DNA from: JALYNX01 sp963780755 | GTDB lineage: Bacteria; Actinomycetota; Acidimicrobiia; Spongiisociales; ZC4RG35 | Length of the DNA stretch: 64,000 nt | NCBI GenBank assembly: GCA_963780755.1 | Contig: CAWACX010000001.1 | Coordinates: 806,001 to 870,000, forward strand | Direction of reading: 5' to 3' | Shown: positions 52,600-60,699 of the stretch, piece after piece | How the letters are laid out: every line of letters starts with the position of its first letter | Position numbering within the stretch: the stretch's first letter is position 1 | Position numbers and translations under genes: made by a program | The notes under the pieces: generated by a model | What the model was told of the DNA's origin: nothing | What the model saw: only the letters and a program-made list of their open reading frames with translations | The model's database searches: none

Positions 52600-54618
52600 C
52601 AGGTCCGGGCCACCTCGCGGATCAAGTAGGCCTCGATGCTGTCGCCTTCTTTGATGTCGTTGTAGTTCTCGAAGCCGATACCGCACTCAAAACCGGAAGC
52701 GACCTCGCGCACGTCATCCTTGAACCGCTTGAGAGAAGAGATCGTGCCGTCGTGGATGATCACGCCGTCGCGGAGCAGGCGGGCACGCGCTCCGCGCTGC
52801 ATCGTGCCCTCCACGATGTAGCTGCCGGCGATGGTCCCGGCGCGGGGAACCTTGAAAATGGCTCGAACCTCGGCGGTTCCCAGGACTTGCTCGTGCTCTT
52901 CCGGCGCCAGCTGGCCCACCAGGAGCTGCTCGATCTCGTCGAGGAGCTCGTAGATGATCCCGTAGGTCCGGATCTCGATCCCCGCCTCTTCGGCGGCCTT
53001 GCGGGCCTTGGGCTCGGGGCGCACGTTGAACCCGACTACGACCGATTCGGTCACCTCGGCCAGGGTCACGTCGTTCTCGTTGATCCCGCCGACCGCTCCG
53101 TGGACGATCTGGATCTTGCCGCCCTCGCGCTCGATCTTCACGATCGACTCCCGAAGTGCCTCGAGCGACCCTTGGGCGTCGGCCTTCACGATCAGGTTGA
53201 GAGTGGCCTCGTCGGTGCGGAGTTGGTCGAGAAGGCTCTGCAACCGGTCCCGGGCCGAGGGCACCGCTTGGCTTGCGTTCTTCAACGCCTCTGCGCGCTC
53301 CTCGGCGAGACGCCGAGCCTCACGGTCGGACTCGACCACTTCGAAATAGTCGCCAGCCGACGGGACGTCGTCCCATCCCATGATCTGGACAGGATCGGAG
53401 GGCAGGGCGCTCTTGATCGGCTTCCCGTTCTCGTCCATCAGCCCCCGGACGCGGCCAGCGACGGCCCCCGCCACGAAAGAGTCGCCCGTTTCGAGCGTTC
53501 CCCGCTGGACGATCACTGTGGCCACTGCCCCCTTGCCCTTTTCGAACTGGGCCTCGACGACGACCCCTGAGGCCGGGGCGTTCGGGTTGGCCTTGTAGTC
53601 CTCGAGCTGCGCGATGAGGTCGATGACCTCGAGCAGGGTGTCCACGCCGTCGCCGCTCAGTGCCGAAACTTCGACACTCGGCACGTCGCCACCCAACTCC
53701 TCGGTGATGATCTCGTGCTCGGTGAGCTCGGTGCGTACCCGCGTCGGATCAGCCCCGGGCACATCGATCTTGTTGACCGCCACGATCGTCTTGACCCCGG
53801 CTGCCCGGGCGTGCGAGATGGCTTCCACGGTCTGTGGCATGACCCCGTCGTTGGCGGCCACGACAAGGACCACGATGTCGGTGATGTTGGCGCCTCGTGC
53901 CCGAAGGGCGGTGAACGCTTCGTGGCCCGGCGTGTCGATGAAGGTGACGGAGCGCCCGTTGACTTCCACCTGATAGGCACCGATGTGCTGGGTGATCCCA
54001 CCCTGCTCATCCTCGACGACGCTGGTCTTCCGGATTCGGTCCAGCAATGTCGTCTTGCCGTGGTCGACATGGCCCATCACGGTCACCACTGCGGGCCGGG
54101 TCTGGAGATCGGCGTCGACGTCGGCATGCTCCGGACGCTCCCCGACCACGGGAGGGGGCGGCGGCGCCTCGACGTCGATGACGAAGCCGTAAGACTCGGC
54201 GATCTCGTCCATGAGCTCGACCGGCATCTGCTGACCGGCGCCGATTGGGAGGCCGCGCAACAGCAAGGTCTTGACGATGTCGCTGGTGGGCACCCCGATC
54301 GCTTCTGCGAACTGAGATACCGAGGCACCTGACTTCAACGAGGCGAGGCCGACCTCGGTCTCCGCCGGCTCCTCTTCCTCGAGCTCTTCCTCGAGCGCTT
54401 CTTCGATCGAGGACCTCCTCCACCACTTCGGTGGCCTCGGCCGCCGGAGCCGCCTCTTCGGCTGCCTCTTCCCCGGCAAAGGCGAGGCGAAGCAGCTCTG
54501 CCGATTCCTCGTCGAGCCCCGACGAAGCAGTCTTCACGTCGAGCCCCAGCTCGTGGGCATGCTCGAGCACGAGCTTCGAGTCGACGCCCAGATCACGGGC
54601 AAGTTCGTAAACCCTCAC
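52599..54618 (-). CDS. infB: Translation initiation factor IF-2 (frameshift at about 54411)
   Basis: GTPase that places initiator tRNA on the 30S subunit. The N-terminal IF2_N motif MRVYELARDLGVDSKLVLEH is followed by an Ala/Glu-rich linker. One extra base near 54411 breaks the frame after ATEVVEEV; reading resumes SSIEEALEEELEEEEPAETE. The G domain has VMGHVDHGKTTLLDRI (G1), GGITQHIGAYQV (G2), FIDTPGHEAF (G3) and AVNKIDVPGA (G4); domains II-IV with AQGSLEALRESIVKIE follow. About 672 aa joined, short because the linker is short. Essential, so the break is almost certainly a sequence error. Confidence 0.95.
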
Positions 54619-54631
54619 GTATCAGCTCTCT

Positions 54632-55855
54632 TCATTCGCTCTCATCACCGACTTCGACATCGACTACGGCGTCCTCGTCGTCGCCGCTGGTCTCGTCACC
54701 TGCGTCCCCGGCCGCGACCTCGGTTTCGACCGACTCCTCGACGGCGTCGTCCTCCGGTGCAGCCACGGCCTCAACCGATTCCCCAACCGCTCCTTCAGGG
54801 GCGGCCTCGACCGACTCCTCAACAGCTCCGCCTTCCGGCGCAGCCTCGGGCTCGACTGCGGCGGGAGGCGCTTCCCCCTCCTCGCCCTCGTTGTCGGAGT
54901 GGATGTCCACCTTGTACCCGGAGAGTCGGGCGGCGAGTCGGGCATTCTGGCCCTCCTTGCCGATGGCCAGCGAAAGCTGATGCTCGGAGACGATTACGTC
55001 TGCGGTCTTCTCGTCCTCGTTGATGCGGACTTCCTTCACCTTGGCCGGGCCGAGCGCCTCGGCGATGAACTGGCCGAGGTCGTCGCGCCACTGGACGACG
55101 TCGACCTTCTCCCCCCGGAGCTCGTTGACCACTTGGCGGACCCGCGAGCCCCTGGCGCCGACACAGGCGCCCTTGGGGTCGACATTCGAATCGTGGGAGA
55201 TCACCGCGATCTTGGTGCGATGGCCGGGCTCGCGAGCGATGTTGACGATCTCCACCGTCCCATCGGTGAGCTCGGGCACTTCCAGCTCGAGAAGCCGGCG
55301 CACCAGGTCGGGGTGGCTGCGGGAAACGACGATCTGGGCACCCTTGGCCTCGTTGCGCACCTCGAGGATCAGCGCCTTGACCCGGTTGCCTCGCTCTAGC
55401 CTCTCGAAGGGGATCCGCTCCGATCCGGGCAGGATCGCTTCGGCGTCGCCCAGGTCGAGGATGACCGAGCGGTAGTCGACCTGCTGCACCAGTCCGGTGA
55501 CCAGGTCGCCCTCGCGGCCCTCGTACATCTCGTATACGTGCTCGCGCTTGGCTTCACGCAGCTTGTGCTGCATCACCTGCTTGAACGATTGGGCGGCGAT
55601 GCGCCCGAAGGCCTCACCCTCCGGCGTGTCCTCCCACTCCGAGGTGACGTTGCCGTCTTCGTCAAGCTCCTGGGCATACACCGTCACTTCGCCCGAGTCG
55701 GGGTCGATAGTGACCCTGGCTTCCTCGGCCGCGCCCGGGCTCCGCTTGTATGCGGCCACCAGGGCATTGGCGAAGGCGTCGAGGATGGTGTCGACAGCCA
55801 CGCCCCTCTCCCGGGCGAGGACTTCGATCGCCTCCATCATCGTGTCGAGCTGCAT
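54632..55855 (-). CDS. nusA: Transcription termination/antitermination factor NusA, 407 aa
   Basis: N-terminal RNA-polymerase-binding domain (MQLDTMMEAIEVLARERGVA), an S1 domain (GDLVTGLVQQVDYRSVILDL), and two KH domains (KIAVISHDSNVDPKGACVGA, RGSRVRQVVNELRGEKVDVV; SLAIGKEGQNARLAARLSGY). The last ~70 residues are an acidic Glu/Ala/Val-rich tail with VEESVEA-like repeats, in place of the E. coli acidic repeat domains. AAGGAGT lies 5-11 nt before ATG 55855. The ylxR gene that often follows nusA is absent: infB starts 14 bp after the stop. Confidence 0.95.
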   Translation of the reverse strand: MQLDTMMEAIEVLARERGVAVDTILDAFANALVAAYKRSPGAAEEARVTIDPDSGEVTVYAQELDEDGNVTSEWEDTPEGEAFGRIAAQSFKQVMQHKLREAKREHVYEMYEGREGDLVTGLVQQVDYRSVILDLGDAEAILPGSERIPFERLERGNRVKALILEVRNEAKGAQIVVSRSHPDLVRRLLELEVPELTDGTVEIVNIAREPGHRTKIAVISHDSNVDPKGACVGARGSRVRQVVNELRGEKVDVVQWRDDLGQFIAEALGPAKVKEVRINEDEKTADVIVSEHQLSLAIGKEGQNARLAARLSGYKVDIHSDNEGEEGEAPPAAVEPEAAPEGGAVEESVEAAPEGAVGESVEAVAAPEDDAVEESVETEVAAGDAGDETSGDDEDAVVDVEVGDESE

Positions 55856-55865
55856 TGATACTCCT

Positions 55866-56327
55866 TCAGTGCCCCGGCTTCGGGGCCTTTTCCCACCTGA
55901 ACACCGTGTTCGCGGTGAGGACGTCTTCGTATTCGACGACCTGGCGCTCACCATCGCCCTCGACGGTGAAGGTGCTCTCGCCGGCCTCGGCGATGACGCC
56001 GCGCACGGTCTGCTTCCCGGAGCCGGTGTCCACCTTCGCCACAACCTCGCGGCCCACCGACTTGGTGTAATGACTGGGCCGGCGCAGCTTTCGCTCCAGG
56101 CCGGGCGAGGTGACTTCGAGCTGATAGGCCTGATCGATGCCGGTTTGGTTGTCGAGGAGTCGGGAAACCCCCCGAGAAACCTCAGCCAGCCGATCGACAT
56201 CGACTCCCTCCCCGTCGACCACGATCCGGAGCACCTGCCCGGGACCGCGGCCGGAAATCTCGACATCGTCGAGCTCGAGGTGCTCCGCGCTCAGGTACGG
56301 GCCCACCACATCCCAGATTTCGGCCAC
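55866..56327 (-). CDS. rimP: Ribosome maturation factor RimP, 153 aa
   Basis: 30S assembly factor. LELDDVEISGRGPGQVLRIV, VDGEGVDVDRLAEVSRGVSR, YQLEVTSPGLERKLRRPSHY and VGREVVAKVDTGSGKQTVRG are the conserved blocks. First gene of the rimP-nusA-infB-rbfA operon. The start is uncertain: GTG 56327 or TTG 56336 (GGAG 10 nt upstream); the frame stays open to 56372, but that part lies in a leader hairpin. Confidence 0.9.
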   Translation of the reverse strand: MAEIWDVVGPYLSAEHLELDDVEISGRGPGQVLRIVVDGEGVDVDRLAEVSRGVSRLLDNQTGIDQAYQLEVTSPGLERKLRRPSHYTKSVGREVVAKVDTGSGKQTVRGVIAEAGESTFTVEGDGERQVVEYEDVLTANTVFRWEKAPKPGH

Positions 56328-56359
56328 ATTCGTCAAAACTGTGTCACTCCACAACAAGT

Positions 56360-56387
56360 CAGGTGGGCCCAAAGGCGCCCACCTGAC
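56360..56387 (-). ncRNA. Hairpin in the rimP operon leader
   Basis: TCAGGTGGGC (56378-56387 on the complementary arm) and GCCCACCTGA form a perfect 10-bp stem (56360-56369 with 56378-56387) around an 8-nt loop, between the operon promoter and rimP. It has no U tract, so a control structure in the leader is more likely than a terminator. Confidence 0.5.
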
Positions 56388-56414
56388 TGAAAAGCGTCCT
56401 GTTGTCTTGCCCGG

Positions 56415-56420
56415 ATTATA
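56415..56420 (-). promoter_or_regulatory. -10 element of the rimP-nusA-infB operon
   Basis: TATAAT on the reverse strand (56420-56415), a full consensus, about 90 nt before rimP. No clear -35 at 16-18 nt (GACTCA is the nearest). Predicted start about 56408 gives a leader of about 80 nt containing the hairpin at 56360-56387. Confidence 0.55.
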
Positions 56421-56520
56421 GACAAGCGCTGGAGGCTGAGTCCGGGGGTGGTTGAAGCCGGGCCTGCCTCCCAGGATTTCTCGAATTTCTTTGCTGGATA
56501 AGTCGAAATCGGAGGTTTTC

Positions 56521-56542
56521 TGTCACCGGCGATTTGTACGTT
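56521..56542 (+). promoter_or_regulatory. PafBC/RecA-NDp-type damage promoter of the second DUF222-HNH gene
   Basis: TGTCAC (56521-56526), 10 nt, TACGTT (56537-56542), then exactly 7 nt to GTG 56550. Same geometry as at 746 and 9171. Confidence 0.6.
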
Positions 56543-56549
56543 GTCGGTT

Positions 56550-57686
56550 GTGGAGAGGGACTTTTCACCGGATGTGGTGGAGTCGGGGATCGGCCAGTTT
56601 CTGGGGTTGATGTCTGGCGCTGCGGCGGCGGTTTGTGAGTGGCTGATCGAAGCCGACCGTCGCCAACAATTCCTGGCCGACGGCTCACCCGACCTCGTCC
56701 AGTGGTTGTCTGCCCGGTATGGGCTGCGTCATTCCACTGCGGCGCAACTGGTGCGGGTGGCAAGGCGTCTCCAGGATCTTCCCGTGTTGCGAGCACGGTT
56801 CGCTTCGGGTGGGTTGTCGTTGGATCAGGTGGATGCCATCTCGGCGATGGCGACTGCGGACACTGAGGCGGCACTGGTCGAGGAGTCCCTCGGGTTGTCG
56901 AATGCTGCCCTGGACCGTGCGGCCCGCAGGTCGAACCCGCCGTCTGCTGCTGATGCGCGCACGGTTTGGGAGCGGCGCCGGCTCGGTTTGCAGTGGAATC
57001 TGGACGCCTCCGAGCTCAGATTGAACGGGAACCTCCCAAGCGTGGAAGGTCGGATCGTGGAGGAGGCGGTCCGTTCCCGGGCCGACCGGATCGGCCCCAA
57101 CCCAACGACCGGACTCTTCGACGACTACACCACCCGGCTCGCCGACGGACTGGTCGAACTCGCCGCCACCAGCAGCTCAGGCGACAGGGCTGAGCCTCCG
57201 ATGGTGATGCTCACCGTCAACGTCGACCTCGAAGCGTTGACCGAAACCGGTTGCGGTGGGGTCGCCGAACTGGAAGCGGGACCGGTGATCGCCAATCAGA
57301 CGGCACGCCGGTTGGCGTGTGATGCGATCGTGGAGACCGCGGTCTACGACGACTGTCAGATCCTCGGAGTCGGCCGCCGGACCAGGACCATTCCCGGCTG
57401 GCTGCGTCGTCAACTCTGGGCCCGGGACGGTGGCTGTCAGTTCCCCGGGTGTGGACGGGTCCGCTACGTCCACGGCCACCACATTCAACATTGGGCCGAC
57501 GGTGGGCCCACCAACCTGGACAATCTCATCTTGTTGTGCGGGTACCACCACCGGTTCCTCCACGAACACGACTGGAGCCTGGAATGGGTGCACGGAAAAC
57601 CCGTTTTCCACCGGGCCGACGGACGCATCTACCCACCAGCCCGACCTGAACTCCACCCCCAACTCCGAGAACTCACCCGAACCTAG
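56550..57686 (+). CDS. DUF222 plus HNH endonuclease domain protein (13E12-type), 378 aa
   Basis: Second member of this family in the window. DUF222 region: YGLRHSTAAQLVRVARRLQD, LSLDQVDAISAMATADTEAA; the HNH nuclease: WARDGGCQFPGCGRVRYVHG, HHIQHWADGGPTNLDNLILL, CGYHHRFLHE. Cysteines of the zinc knuckle and the H-N-H metal-binding residues are all present. GTG 56550 was chosen because a TACGTT -10 lies 7 nt upstream; an earlier TTG (56541) overlaps that -10. It interrupts the housekeeping block between the rimP operon (divergent) and proS (convergent), as expected of a mobile or recently gained gene. Confidence 0.88.
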   Translation: MERDFSPDVVESGIGQFLGLMSGAAAAVCEWLIEADRRQQFLADGSPDLVQWLSARYGLRHSTAAQLVRVARRLQDLPVLRARFASGGLSLDQVDAISAMATADTEAALVEESLGLSNAALDRAARRSNPPSAADARTVWERRRLGLQWNLDASELRLNGNLPSVEGRIVEEAVRSRADRIGPNPTTGLFDDYTTRLADGLVELAATSSSGDRAEPPMVMLTVNVDLEALTETGCGGVAELEAGPVIANQTARRLACDAIVETAVYDDCQILGVGRRTRTIPGWLRRQLWARDGGCQFPGCGRVRYVHGHHIQHWADGGPTNLDNLILLCGYHHRFLHEHDWSLEWVHGKPVFHRADGRIYPPARPELHPQLRELTRT

Positions 57687-57699
57687 GGGCAGCCGCCCC
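57686..57699. terminator. Small GC hairpin between DUF222-HNH gene and proS
   Basis: GGGGC (57686-57690) pairs with GCCCC (57695-57699) over an AGCC loop in the 18-bp gap between the two convergent stops. Short stem, no U tract; weak evidence. Confidence 0.3.
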
Positions 57700-57704
57700 C
57701 GCCC

Positions 57705-59423
57705 TCAGATCCCGAACCGCTGCGACTCGATCAGCTCCGCCAGCTCCGCACCCACCGAATCCAGGCCTGCTTCGTCGGTGGTAAGGCCCCGCCTCGTGGT
57801 CACCTCGACCTTGCCCTCGGCCACGCCTCGCGGCCCCACGGTGACCCGATACGGGATCCCGATCAGCTCGGCATCGGCGAACTTGACCCCGGGTCGCTCC
57901 TCCCGATCATCGAGCAACACCTCGACTCCGAGATCACCCAACTCGATATACAGCTTCTCGGCTGCCTCCAGTGTGGGGGCATCGTCGGGACGGACCACGG
58001 TGATCACCACTTCGTACGGCGCCACCGAGACCGGCCAGATGATCCCCTTCTCATCGTTGGACGACTCGACCACGGCGGCCATGCCTCGTTCCACGCCGAT
58101 CCCGTAAGAGCCCATGATGATGGGGTGGCTGTCGCCGTTCTCGTCCTGGACATAGGCGCCGAAAGCCTCGGTGAACTTGGTGCCCAGCTTGAAGATGTGC
58201 CCGACCTCGATCCCTTTCCACACCTCCAGCGGGCTCCCGCAGACCGAGCACGCCTCGCCGGCCCCAACCGCCCTCAGGTCGGCCCAGAGCCCGACTTCGA
58301 TGTCCCGCTCGACACTGACTCCCGAAAAGTGCCAGTCGTCCTCGTTGGCCCCGGTGGCCAGATTGGAGCGACCGCGTAGCGCCTCATCGGCGATCACCCT
58401 GACGCCGCTCACTCCGACCGCGCCCAGGCTGCCCGGATCGGCGCCTAGCAAGGGTCTGATCTCCTCGGGGGTCGCCGCCCGGGCCTCGACCGCCGCAGTG
58501 GCGTCGAGCAGTTTTTGCTCCTGGAGGTCGTGATCGCCCCGGACCAGCACCAGGGCCGGCTCACCATCCAGGACGTAGACCAGTGTCTTTATCTGGCGGT
58601 CGGGAGACGCCAGATCGGGATGGGCCTCGGCGAGAGTCTTGATCGTGCGCAGTCCCGGGGTAGCGAATCGATCCAGGGCCAGCGGCTCGCCGTCATCGGC
58701 CTCCACCACTGCCGACCGGGCTCGTTCCACGTTGGCCCGGTAGTCGCAGTTGCCGCAGGTCACGATCCAGTCCTCACCGGCTTCGCTGCGCACCACGAAC
58801 TCCACCGACTCGGTCCCGCCCATCGTCCCCGAGGATGCCTCGACATCAACTGGGTCCAGGCCCCAGCGCCGGAAAATCCTGAAGTAGGCGTCGCGGTGCT
58901 TCTCGAAGCCGAGATCGAGGCCCTGACGGTCGATGTCGAGCGTGTACGAGTCCTTCATCGTGAACTCCCGCACCCGGAGCAGCCCGGACTTGGGCCGGGG
59001 CTCATCGCGGAACTTGGTGTGCATCTGGTACCAGATCTGGGGCAGATCGCGATATGACGAGAGCTCGAGCGCGGTGATGGCGAAGATCTCCTCTTCGGTC
59101 ATCCCCAACACCAGGGCGGCATCTTTCCTGTCGACCAGCTTGAAGAGGTTTTCCCCCACCAACTCGTAACGGCCCGACTTCCGCCAGATCTCAGCCGGAT
59201 GGAGGGTTGGAGCCTGGATCTCCTGACCCCCGATGCCATTCATCTCCTCCCGGATGATCCCCGCCACCTTGGCCCGGACCCTCATCCCCAAGGGGAGGAT
59301 GGTGTAGGACCCGGCAGCCAATTGCCTGATGAAACCTGCGCGGACCAACAATTTGTGGCTGACCGCTTCCGCGTCGGTCGGTGCGTCCCGAAGCGTCGGG
59401 ATGAAGGCCTGGCTCCAGCGCAC
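57705..59423 (-). CDS. proS: Prolyl-tRNA synthetase, bacterial type with editing domain, 572 aa
   Basis: Class II synthetase. Motif 1 region (AAGSYTILPLGMRVRAKVAG), motif 2 (KFRDEPRPKSGLLRVREFTM, FTMKDSYTLD), an inserted YbaK-like editing domain (about residues 225-390), then motif 3 (YGIGVERGMAAVVE) and an anticodon-binding domain (YEVVITVVRPDDAPTLEAAE). Length is standard for the bacterial type. GTG 59423 was chosen because WSQAFIPTLRDAPTDAEAVS is the family N-terminus; the frame is open to 59495 inside ispG. It follows ispG by 7 bp. Confidence 0.94.
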   Translation of the reverse strand: MRWSQAFIPTLRDAPTDAEAVSHKLLVRAGFIRQLAAGSYTILPLGMRVRAKVAGIIREEMNGIGGQEIQAPTLHPAEIWRKSGRYELVGENLFKLVDRKDAALVLGMTEEEIFAITALELSSYRDLPQIWYQMHTKFRDEPRPKSGLLRVREFTMKDSYTLDIDRQGLDLGFEKHRDAYFRIFRRWGLDPVDVEASSGTMGGTESVEFVVRSEAGEDWIVTCGNCDYRANVERARSAVVEADDGEPLALDRFATPGLRTIKTLAEAHPDLASPDRQIKTLVYVLDGEPALVLVRGDHDLQEQKLLDATAAVEARAATPEEIRPLLGADPGSLGAVGVSGVRVIADEALRGRSNLATGANEDDWHFSGVSVERDIEVGLWADLRAVGAGEACSVCGSPLEVWKGIEVGHIFKLGTKFTEAFGAYVQDENGDSHPIIMGSYGIGVERGMAAVVESSNDEKGIIWPVSVAPYEVVITVVRPDDAPTLEAAEKLYIELGDLGVEVLLDDREERPGVKFADAELIGIPYRVTVGPRGVAEGKVEVTTRRGLTTDEAGLDSVGAELAELIESQRFGI

Positions 59424-59430
59424 GGTCGCC

Positions 59431-60642
59431 CTAGTCCGACCGGCCCGCGACCTCGGCCACCCGGGCCCGGCGATCGGCGCTCCGGTTGGCGTCACCCTGG
59501 ATCTCGATCAACTGCTCCCTGGTCGCGGCAGCGATCTCGGCGGCGTTGGCCTCGGCATGGGCCAGACGGCTGTCCACTCCCTCCTCGACGAGCTTGCGCG
59601 CCTCATCGAGCAGCGCTTCGACCATCTCTGCCTCCGGGACCACCCGGACCACTTGGCCCTTGATGAAGAGATGGCCCTTCCCTCGTCCCGCCGCGATCCC
59701 GATGTCGGCCTCTCGGGCTTCGCCGGGGCCGTTGACGACGCAGCCCATCACGGCGACCTGAATCGGGAGGTTCTCCGCCTCGAGGGCAGCCTGGGCGCGT
59801 GTCGCCACATCGATCACATCGACCTCCGCCCGTCCACACGAGGGGCAGGCGATGAGGTCGAGACCCTTGCGCTCGCGCAGCCCGAGGAACTCGAGGAGTT
59901 GCCGGCCTGCCTTGGCCTCTTCCACCGGATCGGCCGTGAGCGAGAAGCGGATGGTGTCCCCGATGCCCTCGTTGAGCAGGGTGGCGATACCGGCGACACC
60001 TTTGATGAGCCCTGCCGGTGGGGGCCCGGCCTCGGTGACCCCGAGGTGCAAGGGGTAGTCCACTTTCTCGGAGAGCAGGCGGTAGGAGTCGACCATCGAT
60101 GGCACGTGGGAGTGCTTGACCGAGATCTTGATGTCGGTGAAGTCGACCTCCTCCAGGTACCGGATCTCGAGTAACGCCGATTCGACCAGGGCCTCGGGCA
60201 CCGCGCTCCCATGTTTTGCGAGCAGGTCCTTGTCCAGTGAGCCGGCATTGACGCCCACCCTGATCGGGACGCCGCGGTCTTTGGCCTCCCGGGCCACCGC
60301 CTTGATCTGGTCTTCCTTGCGAATGTTGCCTGGGTTGAGCCGCAGTCCTTGAACCCCGGCCTCGAGGGCTCCGAGCGCCAATCGGTACTGGTAATGGATA
60401 TCGGCGATGATCGGGACCGGGCTCCGGGGGACGATCTCCGCCAGACCCTCAGCAGCCTCCACCTCGTTGCAAGTGATGCGGACGATGTCGGCACCGGCGC
60501 CGGCCAGCGCATAGACCTGGGCCAGAGTCCCGTCGACGTCGGCGGTCTTGGTGGTGGTCATCGACTGCACCGACACCGGGGCGTCGCCACCGACTGCGAC
60601 AGTCCCCACATGGAGTTGTCTCGTCGGCCGTCGGGCAATCAT
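59431..60642 (-). CDS. ispG: 4-hydroxy-3-methylbut-2-en-1-yl diphosphate synthase, 403 aa
   Basis: MEP isoprenoid pathway enzyme with a [4Fe-4S] cluster. RQLHVGTVAVGGDAPVSVQS, MTTTKTADVDGTLAQVYALA, ADIHYQYRLALGALEAGVQG and LRLNPGNI form the TIM barrel; SCPSCGRAEVD and MGCVVNGPGEA provide the three cluster cysteines. ATG 60642. With dxr it places two MEP-pathway genes in this operon, separated by rseP. Confidence 0.96.
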   Translation of the reverse strand: MIARRPTRQLHVGTVAVGGDAPVSVQSMTTTKTADVDGTLAQVYALAGAGADIVRITCNEVEAAEGLAEIVPRSPVPIIADIHYQYRLALGALEAGVQGLRLNPGNIRKEDQIKAVAREAKDRGVPIRVGVNAGSLDKDLLAKHGSAVPEALVESALLEIRYLEEVDFTDIKISVKHSHVPSMVDSYRLLSEKVDYPLHLGVTEAGPPPAGLIKGVAGIATLLNEGIGDTIRFSLTADPVEEAKAGRQLLEFLGLRERKGLDLIACPSCGRAEVDVIDVATRAQAALEAENLPIQVAVMGCVVNGPGEAREADIGIAAGRGKGHLFIKGQVVRVVPEAEMVEALLDEARKLVEEGVDSRLAHAEANAAEIAAATREQLIEIQGDANRSADRRARVAEVAGRSD

Positions 60643-60699
60643 GAGCCAACGCTATACGGGTTGGGCCAGGTAGCAGGTGCCATGCCGGTGGGCGGCCGG

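Noticed and set aside
56328..56372. Longer rimP start inside the leader hairpin
   Set aside because: It would begin within a perfect 10-bp hairpin with no ribosome-binding site; RimP homology begins later.
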